NCBI RefSeq assembly: GCF_947498635.1
Contig: NZ_CANMKV010000021.1
Coordinates: forward strand, 1 to 64,000
DNA length: 64,000 nt
Direction: 5' to 3'
Origin: an uncultured Microbulbifer sp.
Lineage (GTDB): Bacteria; Pseudomonadota; Gammaproteobacteria; Pseudomonadales; Cellvibrionaceae
Positions 17,507-26,652 of this stretch are shown in pieces. Below the pieces are notes generated by a model. The model did not search any database and was not told where the DNA came from. It saw nothing but the letters and a program-made list of their open reading frames with translations. Numbering within the stretch: the stretch's first letter is position 1; every line of letters begins with the position of its first letter. The position numbers and the translations under genes are program-made.

Positions 17507-19192
17507 TCACACTTCGTTTTCACTGGATAAATAGCGCCGCGCGAACTTTTCCTCGGCCATGCTTAAGTCAACAACCACAAGCCCATCCACTGCATCGCAG
17601 AAATCCGGATCGACGTTAAAGGCGTGAAAGCTGGTACCGCCCGGCCTTGTCAATGCTGCATACTTTTTAAAAAGCGGCGGCAGGACTACGCCCTCCTCGC
17701 GCAGCAGCAACTTTAATTGGCGCATATCCGCAATAGAGCTCCCCGACAATAATGGCAGGGGCCCACCAGCCTGCAGGAAAGGCAGACGCGCATCTCCCAA
17801 GGAATTTTGCGGGGAAAAATAATGAGAGAAGTAGCGCACAATTGCAGATTTCGCCCGCACAGAGAAACTGCCCGGCATAGAAACCGGGCCAAATAAATAA
17901 CGTACATCATTGCGTAAAACCCACTGACCAATAGCACTCCAGAGCAGATCCAAGCCCTTGCCTCGCCAGTATTCCGGTAGCAAAAAACTGCGTCCAAGTT
18001 CCGCAGAGCCCGGTAGGCATTGTCGTGGTGGGCTTGGGTAATTGAATAAAGTGCTGCTGTAGATTTCATCTTCCGCTAATACCTCAGTGCACGCCAGGCG
18101 GTAAGCGCCGGCAATTTGCCGGCGCTTGCGGTCCCAGAGCAATAGGTGATCATAGTGCGCATCAAAGGCATCCCAGTCCCGGCTCTGCCCAGTACCCTCA
18201 CCTACTGCGCGGAACGCGATTTCACGCATCCGCGCCAGCTCCCGCATAACCGGGCAATCCGCCCCCTGGCGATACAGGCGTACAGAAAACTCTCCCTGGG
18301 CAATCAATGCTTCACAACTTTGGATGACTTTTTCAACCTCTGCCTGAGACTCCGCAGCTGCAATAAGTTCCGGGCCCAGGGGCGCGGGAGAGCGATGCAG
18401 CTGGTAAACATGTTTACGCCAGAGCGCAGCCTGGGCGCGAGGCGTCAATGGCCAGGTGCGGAAGTGCTCCGCCTCCAGGGGGCGGCCAATTCGGATATCA
18501 ATCCCTCGACTGGCCTGCTTAAACATTTCACGAATCAGCCAAAGTGTGGACAGGGGCTTGTTCATCATTGACAAACCGTAAAACCACCAGGAATTCCTGC
18601 CGAGTACCTGCATAGGTAAAATCGGCGCATTGGCCTTTTCCGCAAAGCGGACAAATCCTGGATTCCAACGCCCATCGCGTACGCCTTTGGGACTGAGGCG
18701 TGAAACCTCTCCGGCGGGAAAAATAATTACAGCCCCCCCCTGATCCAGATAATCATAAATCCCCTGTACATCCGCACGGCGGGTACGCCCATTAAAATTA
18801 TCCACCGGCAAAAAGTAGGAGCGCAGAGGTTTAATATTCCACAGCAATTCACTAGCAACTGCGCGCACATCTCGGCGCACCCTCGCCACCATATCGATCA
18901 GTGCCAATCCATCCAGGCTGCCCAGGGGGTGGTTGGCAACGATAATCAAGGGACCCGTTGTCGGCACCCGCTCTAATTCCGAGGGATTTAATTCATAACG
19001 AAAATTCAAATCGGTAAATAATTGACGAATAAAATCCAATCCCCCCAAGTGGGGATAGCGCCGCCCCAAGTCGACAATTCTCTCCTCACAGCATATTTTT
19101 TTCAGAGTGGCGGAAACCAATTTTCGCGTTGGCTTTTGTGGTGCTGCGCTGTACCAGGTATTTTTTTGCAAGAGTGCTTCAAATTGAATCAT
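17507..19192 (-). CDS. olsF: Bifunctional ornithine-lipid acyltransferase (OlsF-type fusion)
   Basis: A 561-residue fusion of two acyltransferase modules. The N-terminal half has a PlsC-like 1-acyl-glycerol-3-phosphate acyltransferase site: NHPLGSLDGLALID (HxxxxD type) near residue 100 and FPAGEVSRLSPKG near 170. The C-terminal half is a GNAT-like N-acyltransferase: GAYRLACTEVLAEDEIYSS, AELGRSFLLPEYWRGKGLDLLW and the C-terminal DPDFCDAVDGLVVVDL. This order matches OlsF, which makes ornithine lipids by N- then O-acylation of ornithine. Ornithine lipids contain no phosphorus. The ATG at 19192 overlaps the stop of the upstream gene (ATGA), so translation is coupled; the in-frame start 17 codons earlier lies inside that gene. 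Function is by family, not proven. Confidence 0.82.
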   Translation of the reverse strand: MIQFEALLQKNTWYSAAPQKPTRKLVSATLKKICCEERIVDLGRRYPHLGGLDFIRQLFTDLNFRYELNPSELERVPTTGPLIIVANHPLGSLDGLALIDMVARVRRDVRAVASELLWNIKPLRSYFLPVDNFNGRTRRADVQGIYDYLDQGGAVIIFPAGEVSRLSPKGVRDGRWNPGFVRFAEKANAPILPMQVLGRNSWWFYGLSMMNKPLSTLWLIREMFKQASRGIDIRIGRPLEAEHFRTWPLTPRAQAALWRKHVYQLHRSPAPLGPELIAAAESQAEVEKVIQSCEALIAQGEFSVRLYRQGADCPVMRELARMREIAFRAVGEGTGQSRDWDAFDAHYDHLLLWDRKRRQIAGAYRLACTEVLAEDEIYSSTLFNYPSPPRQCLPGSAELGRSFLLPEYWRGKGLDLLWSAIGQWVLRNDVRYLFGPVSMPGSFSVRAKSAIVRYFSHYFSPQNSLGDARLPFLQAGGPLPLLSGSSIADMRQLKLLLREEGVVLPPLFKKYAALTRPGGTSFHAFNVDPDFCDAVDGLVVVDLSMAEEKFARRYLSSENEV

Positions 19193-19980
19193 GCGGCCAC
19201 CACCTCTGTCATTATGCTGGCTATTTTCGGCGTCTGGTACCAATGCAGCAGTTCCAGGTTGCCATTTTGTTGCTCCACTACGGCACTCATTGAATCGACC
19301 CAGTCACCGCAATTGGCATAAATTACCGGGCTACCACCATTATTTTTACTGCGTAGCGCCGGGCGATGAATATGCCCACAGATTATTCCATCCATTCCCC
19401 GAGCGTCCGCCGCAGCAACGGCGACACGTTCAAAGTCACTCATCATCTGCCGGGCCGCACCCACCCGGTTTTTTATCTGGCTGGCCAGAGACCACCAGGG
19501 CTTATTGAAACGACTGCGCCAATAATTAATCCAGCGGTTCAAGCGCAACATCAGGTAATAACTGCGGTCACCGATGTGGTAACTAACCGGATTAATTTTT
19601 ATATGGTGCTCAAATTGATCCCCATGGGTGACCCAGTAGCGCTTGCCGCCCGCAGCAGTGTGCACCCAGTCCCGTTCAATCCGGATATTACCCAGTCGCT
19701 TACCCGCCCAGCTGCGCATGGGGGCATCGTGATTACCGGGGATATAAATGACTTCCGGGATAAGGTTGCTCAACTCCGAAAGCATACCCAGCAGTAGGGA
19801 AGATGCCTGACACCAAGTGCCCCTGCCCTTGGATAGGGCATACATATCGAAAATGTCCCCCACCAAGTACACCTTATCGGCACGGTTCTGTGCCAGAAAG
19901 TCCGCCAGCCGGTGGGGCTCACTGTCTCTACTACCTAAATGGACATCGGATACCCACAGCGCACGGTAGCGATTGCTCAT
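19189..19980 (-). CDS. Calcineurin-like metallophosphoesterase (PlcP/LpxH-like)
   Basis: A 263-residue cytosolic metallophosphoesterase with all five metal motifs: SDVHLG (residues 10-15), VGDIFD (~41), PGNHD, THGDQFE and CGHIHRP. Annotation pipelines often call this type UDP-2,3-diacylglucosamine diphosphatase. The motif set and the HGDQFEHHIK/GDWVDS context also fit PlcP, the phospholipase C that strips phospholipid head groups during phosphate starvation. Being translationally coupled to an ornithine-lipid synthase favours PlcP. True LpxH cannot be excluded without alignment. A perfect 7-1-7 palindrome lies 17 bases upstream of its start. Confidence 0.8.
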   Translation of the reverse strand: MSNRYRALWVSDVHLGSRDSEPHRLADFLAQNRADKVYLVGDIFDMYALSKGRGTWCQASSLLLGMLSELSNLIPEVIYIPGNHDAPMRSWAGKRLGNIRIERDWVHTAAGGKRYWVTHGDQFEHHIKINPVSYHIGDRSYYLMLRLNRWINYWRSRFNKPWWSLASQIKNRVGAARQMMSDFERVAVAAADARGMDGIICGHIHRPALRSKNNGGSPVIYANCGDWVDSMSAVVEQQNGNLELLHWYQTPKIASIMTEVVAA

Positions 19981-19996
19981 AGCAAGGTTCCAACCT

Positions 19997-20011
19997 TTGA
20001 TCAGTGATCAA
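19997..20011. promoter_or_regulatory. Palindrome TTGATCA-g-TGATCAA, possible operator
   Basis: A perfect 7-1-7 dyad, 17 bases upstream of the metallophosphoesterase start codon. It resembles an FNR half-site pair, but the inner spacing is five instead of four, so a different regulator is more likely. Confidence 0.4.
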
Positions 20012-20268
20012 CTTGCAATCAGGGGCTGATAAACGACTTACTGGGCGCCAAAGTAAGCGTCACACACGGTGTCAGTCGTATATATCAGCCGGGGGCTTGC
20101 AAGCTGGATACAGGCGGGTACCTATCGAGCATCAATTCAGGATCAAACTTGAGTAAAATCGATAATCACCCGCACAATCACTTTGCAGCGATTCGATGAC
20201 AACCCGGAGGATTTTTATTGAAGCTTATATTGCAGTGAAACCCGAAGGACTGCGAGGGTTTTAGGCGC

Positions 20269-20302
20269 CCGAATCAGCCAGGCCAAAGACCTGCTGATTC
20301 GG
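20269..20302. terminator. Hairpin after the DUF1820 gene
   Basis: A 10-bp repeat CCGAATCAGC / GCTGATTCGG with a 14-nt loop, just past the DUF1820 stop (20319). No T-run follows on the minus strand, so it may be an mRNA 3-prime stabiliser or a weak terminator. Confidence 0.45.
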
Positions 20303-20318
20303 TGAAAAAAGGGGGGGA

Positions 20319-20651
20319 TTACTCAGTATCTTGGGGATGACGAATAGGCGGTGCGAAAGGGAATTTTGCTACTTTATCGCCCTTAACCTCGACAATTTTG
20401 CCGGTGCCTTCTTTCTCCACCTCATCAATACGCACAATACTGTGCATGGGAATATAGGAGCGGGTCACCGAGGCAAATTCGGTTTTCAGTTTTTCTTCAC
20501 TCGGGTCCACTACCAGCTGGGCCTTCTCCCCAAATACGAACTCCTCGACCTCAATAAAGCCGTACATATCGCTCTGATAGATAGCCCGGGCATAGAGTTC
20601 ATACACCTGGTTCTGGTTGTGGAAAATCACTTTATATATCGGGTTGGCCAT
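20319..20651 (-). CDS. DUF1820 family protein
   Basis: A small 110-residue cytosolic protein starting MANPIYKVIFHNQNQVYELYAR, the recognisable DUF1820 opening. It continues with VEEFVFGE, SYIPMHSIVRIDEVEKEG and ends with a proline-rich tail. The ATG at 20651 is chosen because the family begins there and GAGAG precedes it; the frame open upstream to 20735 overlaps the miaB promoter. The function of the family is not known. It is divergent from miaB across about 180 bp. Confidence 0.8.
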   Translation of the reverse strand: MANPIYKVIFHNQNQVYELYARAIYQSDMYGFIEVEEFVFGEKAQLVVDPSEEKLKTEFASVTRSYIPMHSIVRIDEVEKEGTGKIVEVKGDKVAKFPFAPPIRHPQDTE

Positions 20652-20832
20652 AAGTCTCTCAGGATGGGGAATACCCCGAAGCTCGAAGTTGTTCAGAAAA
20701 CGGGCAATGCCCGAAAAAGCGCGCAAGAATAGCACAGGTTCTCAAGCGCTAATATAGCCATCTATGCAGTGCCGGGTCCTGTCGCTATAATGCCCCACCC
20801 GTTTAATTGACCAGTTTTTAATCAGGCGCGAT

Positions 20833-22200
20833 ATGTCCGATACACCGGCGAAAAAGCTATACATCAAAACCCACGGCTGCCAAATGAATGAGTACGATTC
20901 CGCCAGGATGCGCGATCTACTCGGCGAATCACACGCGATGGTACCCACCGACGATCCTGAAGAGGCGGACGTGCTACTGGTCAACACCTGTTCTATTCGC
21001 GAAAAGGCCCAGGAAAAGTTATTCCACCAGCTCGGTCGCTGGAAGCGCCTCAAGGAAAAAAATCCCGAACTGGTGATTGGCGTCGGCGGCTGTGTCGCCA
21101 GCCAGGAAGGCGAAGCCATCGCCAAGCGCGCCCCCCATGTAGACCTGATCTTTGGCCCGCAAACCCTACACCGCTTGCCGGAAATGATGGAAACCAAAGA
21201 GCAGAAAAACGGCGTTGTAATCGTCGATATCAGCTTCCCTGAGATCGAGAAATTCGACCGCCTGCCCCAGCCAGAAGCCGATGGTGTCTCAGCCTTTGTC
21301 TCTATTATGGAAGGCTGCTCCAAATACTGCACATTCTGCGTGGTTCCCTACACCCGCGGTGAAGAGGTAAGCCGGCCGGTCGCCGATGTACTGGAAGAAG
21401 TCGCACATTTGGCCGAGCAGGGTGTGCGGGAAGTGAACCTGCTGGGCCAAAACGTCAACGCCTACCGAGCTGCCGGCGAAGACGGCCAGGAAGTGGATTT
21501 CGCCGAGCTGATCACCTACGTGGCGGCGATTGATGGTATCGACCGCATCCGCTATACCACATCACACCCGGTCGAGTTCTCCGATGCACTGATCGACGTG
21601 TACGCACAGGTACCAGAACTGGTCAGCCACCTTCACCTGCCGGTGCAAAGCGGCTCCGACCGTATTTTGATGGCTATGAAGCGTGGCCACACAGCGCTGG
21701 AATACAAATCGAAAATCCGCCGTCTGAAAAATATTCGTCCGGATATCTGCCTATCCTCAGATTTTATCGTGGGCTTCCCCGGTGAAACCGACAGAGATTT
21801 TGAAGCCACCATGAACCTGATTCAGGACGTGGGCTTTGACCTCTCCTTCAGTTTTATTTACTCACCACGCCCGGGAACCCCTGCTGCCGACCTGCCCGAC
21901 GATACCCCGGAAGAGGTTAAGAAAAAGCGCCTGAAATTACTGCAAAATCGCATCAACCAACAGGCTCAGGCTATAGCCAGACATATGGTGGGCAATACCG
22001 AGCGGGTACTTGTAAGCGGAGTTTCCAAGAAAGATCCGGGCCAGTTACAAGGGCGCACGGAAAACAACCGAGTAGTCAACTTCCGTGCCGACGACTTGGC
22101 CCTGATTGGTAAGTTTGCCGATGTACTGATCGAAGAAGCCCTGCCCAATTCCCTGCGCGGTACCCTAATCACTTCTGAGTTGGAAGAGGACCTGCTCTAA
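20833..22200 (+). CDS. miaB: tRNA-2-methylthio-N6-dimethylallyladenosine synthase
   Basis: A radical-SAM methylthiotransferase that adds the 2-methylthio group to i6A37 of tRNAs reading UNN codons. At 455 residues it has the full layout. The N-terminal UPF0004 domain shows the auxiliary-cluster cysteines ([27 protein letters not shown]). The radical SAM centre is [16 protein letters not shown], followed by [14 protein letters not shown] and a C-terminal TRAM domain (TERVLVSG to the end). It starts the conserved miaB-phoH-ybeY-corC-lnt order. Confidence 0.97.
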   Translation: MSDTPAKKLYIKTHGCQMNEYDSARMRDLLGESHAMVPTDDPEEADVLLVNTCSIREKAQEKLFHQLGRWKRLKEKNPELVIGVGGCVASQEGEAIAKRAPHVDLIFGPQTLHRLPEMMETKEQKNGVVIVDISFPEIEKFDRLPQPEADGVSAFVSIMEGCSKYCTFCVVPYTRGEEVSRPVADVLEEVAHLAEQGVREVNLLGQNVNAYRAAGEDGQEVDFAELITYVAAIDGIDRIRYTTSHPVEFSDALIDVYAQVPELVSHLHLPVQSGSDRILMAMKRGHTALEYKSKIRRLKNIRPDICLSSDFIVGFPGETDRDFEATMNLIQDVGFDLSFSFIYSPRPGTPAADLPDDTPEEVKKKRLKLLQNRINQQAQAIARHMVGNTERVLVSGVSKKDPGQLQGRTENNRVVNFRADDLALIGKFADVLIEEALPNSLRGTLITSELEEDLL

Positions 22201-22222
22201 GGTTCTCTCAATCCCCACATCC

Positions 22223-22255
22223 CGGCAAGGTGTGCTTAAAAACCACTCCTTGCCG
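22223..22255. terminator. Hairpin between miaB and phoH
   Basis: A perfect 8-bp repeat CGGCAAGG / CCTTGCCG (22223-22230, 22248-22255) 22 nt after the miaB stop, with no T-run. It may attenuate read-through into phoH. A second dyad, ATTACAAGCTGTAAT, lies downstream at 22283-22297. Confidence 0.4.
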
Positions 22256-22392
22256 CCAAAATAGCCTAACAGCACCGCTGAAATTACAAGCTGTAATTAA
22301 AATCGGGTAAAGTTAGAACCTATTGGTAAGATCCAAGGCTTTCCTATCCAGGGAAAATGGGTATACCCTAGCAATGAACACTACAAATTAAG

Positions 22393-23436
22393 GTGCCGGA
22401 AACCAGTTTGGAAACTCAAGCTCTCGCTCACAGTATCACTCTCGAGCCCAATGACGCTCGACGCCTCGCCAACCTCTGCGGTCAGTTCGACCAGCATTTG
22501 CGCCAAATAGAACAGCGACTGGGTATTGAAATCCGTAATCGGGGCAACCAGTTCGCCGTCTACGGCGACCCGAAAACGGCCAAGGCTGCCTGTGAGTTGC
22601 TGAGCGCCCTCTACAAGGAGACCGGCACCCGCGATGACCTGACGCCCGATGAGATCCATTTGGCTCTACAACAGGCAGGCGTAGAGGAATTGCTCCGCAA
22701 GGGTGAAGGGGGCGAATCCACAGAAGCCGACCAAGTGGTATTGATTCGCACCAAAAAGTGTTCTGTACGCCCGCGTGGTTTAAACCAACGCAAGTACGTG
22801 CATGCGGTACAGAGCAACGATATCAATTTCGGTATAGGCCCCGCCGGTACCGGCAAAACCTATCTGGCGGTCGCCTGTGCAGTCGAGTCCCTACTTAAAG
22901 ACCAGGTGGAACGCATTCTGTTGGTGCGCCCTGCGGTGGAAGCCGGTGAAAAACTCGGCTTTCTCCCCGGTGACCTAAGCCAAAAAGTAGACCCCTACTT
23001 ACGCCCACTCTACGACGCCCTCTACGAGATGCTGGGCTTTGAGACGGTCGGTAAGCTGATAGAACGCAACGTGATCGAAGTAGCTCCTCTGGCCTACATG
23101 CGCGGGCGTACACTCAATAACGCTTTTGTGATTCTCGATGAGAGCCAGAACACCACCCGCGAACAGATGAAAATGTTTCTGACCCGAATTGGTTTCGGCT
23201 CCACGGCGGTGATCACCGGAGATCCGAGCCAGGTGGACCTGCCACGCGGGCAGGCCTCGGGCCTGCGCCACTCCGTGGAAGTACTCAACAAGGTCAACGG
23301 TATCAGCTTTACCCATTTCAGCGCCAAGGATGTGGTCCGCCACCCTCTCGTACAGCGCATCGTGGAAGCCTACGATATCCACGAGGCGGAACGGGATGCC
23401 AACATCAGTAACAAAGCCGATGAGAACGCCGCCTGA
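22393..23436 (+). CDS. phoH: PhoH-family ATPase (YbeZ)
   Basis: A 347-residue PhoH-like P-loop ATPase with an RNA-linked role together with YbeY in ribosome and RNA quality control. An N-terminal KH-like region ([17 protein letters not shown]) precedes the ATPase. Walker A is [12 protein letters not shown] (residues ~148-159) and Walker B is FVILDESQN, with the family block [14 protein letters not shown] take GTG 22393 as start, although its ribosome site is weak. It is the second gene of the miaB-phoH-ybeY-corC-lnt set, 17 nt before ybeY. Confidence 0.93.
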   Translation: MPETSLETQALAHSITLEPNDARRLANLCGQFDQHLRQIEQRLGIEIRNRGNQFAVYGDPKTAKAACELLSALYKETGTRDDLTPDEIHLALQQAGVEELLRKGEGGESTEADQVVLIRTKKCSVRPRGLNQRKYVHAVQSNDINFGIGPAGTGKTYLAVACAVESLLKDQVERILLVRPAVEAGEKLGFLPGDLSQKVDPYLRPLYDALYEMLGFETVGKLIERNVIEVAPLAYMRGRTLNNAFVILDESQNTTREQMKMFLTRIGFGSTAVITGDPSQVDLPRGQASGLRHSVEVLNKVNGISFTHFSAKDVVRHPLVQRIVEAYDIHEAERDANISNKADENAA

Positions 23437-23453
23437 GGTCCCCCCGCATAGTT

Positions 23454-23924
23454 ATGATTGACTTGACCCTCGATGTGCAGCGGGCGAGCCGCTGCAGTAG
23501 CCTCCCCCCCGATGAAAAGATCCGCACATGGGTAATTAGCGCCCTTTCCAGCCAACGTGAAGAAGCCGAATTAGCGGTGCGTATCGTCGATGAAGATGAG
23601 AGCCGACAGCTCAACGCCCAGTACCGGGGCAAAGACAAACCCACCAACGTTTTGTCTTTCCACACAGACTTCCCCGCGGAGCTGAATCTACCCCTGCTGG
23701 GAGACTTGGTCATCTGCGCACCGGTTGTTGAGATAGAAGCGAAACAACAGGGCAAATCATCCGAAGCACACTGGGCACATATGCTGGTCCATGGCACACT
23801 GCACCTTCTGGGTTATGACCACATCGAAGATAGCGATGCGGAAATCATGGAAAAGCTGGAGACAAGCCTGATGGCTCAACTCGGCTTTGCCGATCCCTAC
23901 ACGCCTCTCGATGAGGCGGGGTGA
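23454..23924 (+). CDS. ybeY: Endoribonuclease YbeY (16S rRNA maturation)
   Basis: A 156-residue zinc endoribonuclease acting in 16S rRNA 3-prime maturation and 70S quality control. The metal site [11 protein letters not shown] carries the three histidines (HxxxHxxxxxH). The conserved [13 protein letters not shown] and [11 protein letters not shown] blocks are present. It lies 17 nt after phoH and 72 nt before corC in the conserved gammaproteobacterial order. Confidence 0.96.
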   Translation: MIDLTLDVQRASRCSSLPPDEKIRTWVISALSSQREEAELAVRIVDEDESRQLNAQYRGKDKPTNVLSFHTDFPAELNLPLLGDLVICAPVVEIEAKQQGKSSEAHWAHMLVHGTLHLLGYDHIEDSDAEIMEKLETSLMAQLGFADPYTPLDEAG

Positions 23925-23996
23925 TGGCCCCCGGCCGAGATGAAAGTGACCCATTAACGATTCCTGAATTGACAACAGACGAGAGATACCCGGAGC

Positions 23997-24890
23997 ATGG
24001 CCACTTCCATGACCACAGACGAGCCCCCAAGTAGCCACTCTTCCAGCAAGCCCCGGTCGAGTGAAAAAAACTGGCTGGAAAGACTGTTTGGCGCATTTTC
24101 CGCCGAACCCAAGTCCCGTGATGAATTGCTGGATATCATCAAGGATGCTGCTGAAAACCAGCTGGTCGACGCCGAGGCACTGTCCATTATTGAAGGCGCC
24201 CTGGATGTATCCAGCCAGCAAGTTCGGGAGATTATGATCCCCCGCTCGCAGATGGTGGTTGTGGGTCTGCAGGACAAGCCCGAAACGTTTCTCCCCAAAA
24301 TTATCGAATCTGGTCACTCCCGCTTCCCCGTGGTTGGCGAGAGCATTGACGATATTCGCGGAATACTGCTGGCTAAAGACCTATTACCTCTGCTCCTCAA
24401 AGGTGTCGGCGAATTCCAGCTCGAAGACATCATTCGCCCGGCCAATATCATCCCCGAAAGCAAGCGCCTGAATATTCTCCTGCGGGAATTTCGTGAAAAT
24501 CGCTACCATATGGCCGTTGTTATCGACGAGTATGGCGGTGTATCTGGCGTGGTCACCATTGAAGATATCCTCGAAGAAATCGTTGGCGAAATCGAAGATG
24601 AAACCGATGAGGAAGAAGCGGATAGTTTTATTCGTCGCGTGGGCGAGAATGACTATATCGTCAAGGCCCTGACCCCCATCGAAGAGTTCAACGAATTTTT
24701 TGATTGCACGTTCAGCGATGAAGAATTCGACACGGTTGGTGGTCTGATTATGCAATCTTTCGGCCACCTGCCTGGCCGAGATGAAGTCACCCGCCTAGGC
24801 GACTTCCTATTCCGGGTGCTCTACGCGGACAGCCGGCAGATCCACCTGCTTCGCGTTGCCCATATGCGCAAGCCGCCCGATGAGGATTAA
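23997..24890 (+). CDS. corC: CorC/YbeX CBS-domain protein (Mg/Co efflux-associated)
   Basis: A 297-residue soluble protein. The N-terminal segment is followed by two CBS domains (IMIPRSQMVVVGL to SRFPVVGESIDDIRGILLAKDLL, and ENRYHMAVVIDEYGGVSGVVTIEDILEEIVGEI). A C-terminal CorC_HlyC domain comes last (FNEFFDCTFSDEEFDTVGGLIMQ). No membrane segments are visible, as in YbeX. In E. coli the family is linked to Mg2+/Co2+ homeostasis and to ribosome health together with YbeY/YbeZ. It precedes lnt by 85 nt. Confidence 0.93.
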   Translation: MATSMTTDEPPSSHSSSKPRSSEKNWLERLFGAFSAEPKSRDELLDIIKDAAENQLVDAEALSIIEGALDVSSQQVREIMIPRSQMVVVGLQDKPETFLPKIIESGHSRFPVVGESIDDIRGILLAKDLLPLLLKGVGEFQLEDIIRPANIIPESKRLNILLREFRENRYHMAVVIDEYGGVSGVVTIEDILEEIVGEIEDETDEEEADSFIRRVGENDYIVKALTPIEEFNEFFDCTFSDEEFDTVGGLIMQSFGHLPGRDEVTRLGDFLFRVLYADSRQIHLLRVAHMRKPPDED

Positions 24891-24975
24891 GCGGTATGCC
24901 CCCTGGGCGACACTGGTCAAAACTCTTCGGGGTTGAGAGCTCGGCGGCACTGGCGGCTATCGATTAAGCGAGTCT

Positions 24976-26541
24976 ATGCGAAGAATACTATTACCCCTCG
25001 CCGGCGCTAGTGCCGGCGGGCTGATGACATTGTCCCTCGCCCCCTTTAACTACTGGGTGTGCGGCCTCCTGTCCCTGACCCTGCTGGCGTGGTTATTCCT
25101 GTTCGCCGCCCGCGGCACCCCGCTGCGCGGGCGCAACGCCCTCTGGTTGGCTTTTTGCTATGGATTCGGCCTGTATGCCACAGGTGGCTCCTGGGTCTAT
25201 GTTTCCATCACGAACTTTGGCAATTCCTCGCCCGCCCTAGGGCTCGCCCTCACCGGGGGATTTGTCGCCTTGATGGCAGCGCTTTTGGCCGCGCCTTTTT
25301 ATTTTCTCGGCCGCTTCACTGCCAACAAATTCAGTTTTGCCCTGGCCTTTGCCGCCCTCTGGTTTATCAGCGAGTGGTTCCGCAGCTGGATGTTCACAGG
25401 ATTCCCCTGGTTATTCGCCGGCTACGCCCACCTGGAAACCTGGTTGTCCGGCTGGGCGCCGGTGCTGAGTGTCTATGGAATCGGCTTGCTACTGGCCCTC
25501 TCCGGGGCAGTATTGGCGCTGGCTGCCAGTGGCCGCCTGGCCCCCCTCAAGCAACCCGCCCATGTCGCACTGATTAGCGCGGCGCTTCTCCCCTGGCCTC
25601 TCGGGGCTGCTCTCTCCAAGATCCAGTGGACCCAGGCCGAAGGTGGCTTAATCACAGTGGGGTTAGTACAGGCGAACATCCCGCAGGAAAAAAAGTGGCT
25701 CCCAGAATTTCGCGGGGAGACCATCAGTCGCTACCAAGAGGGCTCCCTCGCCCTGAGTGAGCAGGATGTAGATGTGATTATCTGGCCGGAGGCAGCACTC
25801 CCCATGCTGTACGGTCAGGCGCCAAACCTAATGCAGGCCCTGCAGCGCAATGCGGAAAAAACCGGGATCGATCTGATCAGCGGTATTCTTTACGACACAC
25901 GCAGCCCAGAAAGCGGCGCCAAGAAAGTACACAATTCCGCAGCCGTTTTTGGCCGCAGCCCCAGTGTTTACCACAAACGTCACTTGGTGCCTTTTGGCGA
26001 GTATGTCCCCCTGGAGGACTTCATCAGGGGGACCATTGAATTCTTTAACCTGCCCACCTCCTTTATCCGTTCCGGCCCCGATCAACAGGGCCCACTCAAT
26101 GCGGGAAAGGCCAGTTGGGCCCCCCTTATCTGCTATGAAATTGTCTATCCTCGACTGGTAGCCGATAGCGCCCTCTCAGCCCAGGTACTCCTCACCATCA
26201 GTAACGATGCCTGGTTTGGCGACTCCATAGGGCCATTGCAACATATGCAGATGGCGCAGATGCGCGCGCTGGAAACAGGGCGCTACCTAGTACGCGGCAC
26301 CAATACCGGTGTGAGTGCCATCGTTGACCCCCACGGAAGCATCCTCAAACAGCTGCCGCAGTTTGAGCAGGCCAATATGACCGGCGATATTCGTGCAATG
26401 CGCGGCTCCACCCCCTTTATGCTCGCCGGCATATCCACAGTTTTTACGCTGGCCATACCAATGCTGGTACTGGCAATGCTGCTGCAGCGCCGGCGGTCCG
26501 ATAAGGTCAAAAAACCTCTCACCGGCGGAGTAGCCGAATAA
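24976..26541 (+). CDS. lnt: Apolipoprotein N-acyltransferase
   Basis: Transfers a third acyl chain to the N-terminus of lipoproteins in the inner membrane. At 521 residues it has about six N-terminal membrane segments (residues 1-210), then a periplasmic nitrilase domain with the catalytic triad visible as IIWPEAALP (Glu), KRHLVPFGEYVP (Lys) and LICYEIVYP (Cys). A closing membrane helix lies near residue 490. It would mature the LptE, CsgG and DUF6279 lipoproteins encoded nearby. It is the last gene of the miaB-lnt set. Confidence 0.97.
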   Translation: MRRILLPLAGASAGGLMTLSLAPFNYWVCGLLSLTLLAWLFLFAARGTPLRGRNALWLAFCYGFGLYATGGSWVYVSITNFGNSSPALGLALTGGFVALMAALLAAPFYFLGRFTANKFSFALAFAALWFISEWFRSWMFTGFPWLFAGYAHLETWLSGWAPVLSVYGIGLLLALSGAVLALAASGRLAPLKQPAHVALISAALLPWPLGAALSKIQWTQAEGGLITVGLVQANIPQEKKWLPEFRGETISRYQEGSLALSEQDVDVIIWPEAALPMLYGQAPNLMQALQRNAEKTGIDLISGILYDTRSPESGAKKVHNSAAVFGRSPSVYHKRHLVPFGEYVPLEDFIRGTIEFFNLPTSFIRSGPDQQGPLNAGKASWAPLICYEIVYPRLVADSALSAQVLLTISNDAWFGDSIGPLQHMQMAQMRALETGRYLVRGTNTGVSAIVDPHGSILKQLPQFEQANMTGDIRAMRGSTPFMLAGISTVFTLAIPMLVLAMLLQRRRSDKVKKPLTGGVAE

Positions 26542-26565
26542 TAGCCCCCGTCACAACCCTTGCTC

Positions 26566-26605
26566 TAGCAGGCGGTCGGGGCCCCGCCCCTGGGGATGCC
26601 TGCTA
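26566..26605. terminator. Hairpin after lnt
   Basis: Repeat TAGCAGGC / GCCTGCTA (26566-26573, 26598-26605) enclosing a very GC-rich loop that can itself pair, 25 nt past the lnt stop. No T-run follows. It is a plausible end structure for the lnt transcript. Confidence 0.4.
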
Positions 26606-26652
26606 TGCTGCAAGCAATTTACCAGTGAAATTTTGGCGGGGATGCCCAGTCT

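Larger units (their letters stand above)
19981..20318. other. Intergenic region, 338 bp, between DUF1820 gene and the plcP-like gene
   Basis: No gene seen. It holds the palindrome at 19997-20011 and the hairpin at 20269-20302. It must contain the promoter of the plcP-like/olsF pair, but I cannot point to convincing -35/-10 boxes or a PhoB box. Confidence 0.5.

Noticed and set aside
19997-20011. FNR box before the PlcP-like gene
   Set aside because: TTGAT and ATCAA are separated by five bases, not the four required for FNR; listed only as an unnamed palindrome.
20040-20120. Possible Pho box (GTCA repeats near GCGTCAC...GGTGTCAG) upstream of the PlcP-like gene
   Set aside because: The two half-sites are 12 bases apart instead of 11 and match the PhoB consensus poorly, so I do not claim PhoB control.
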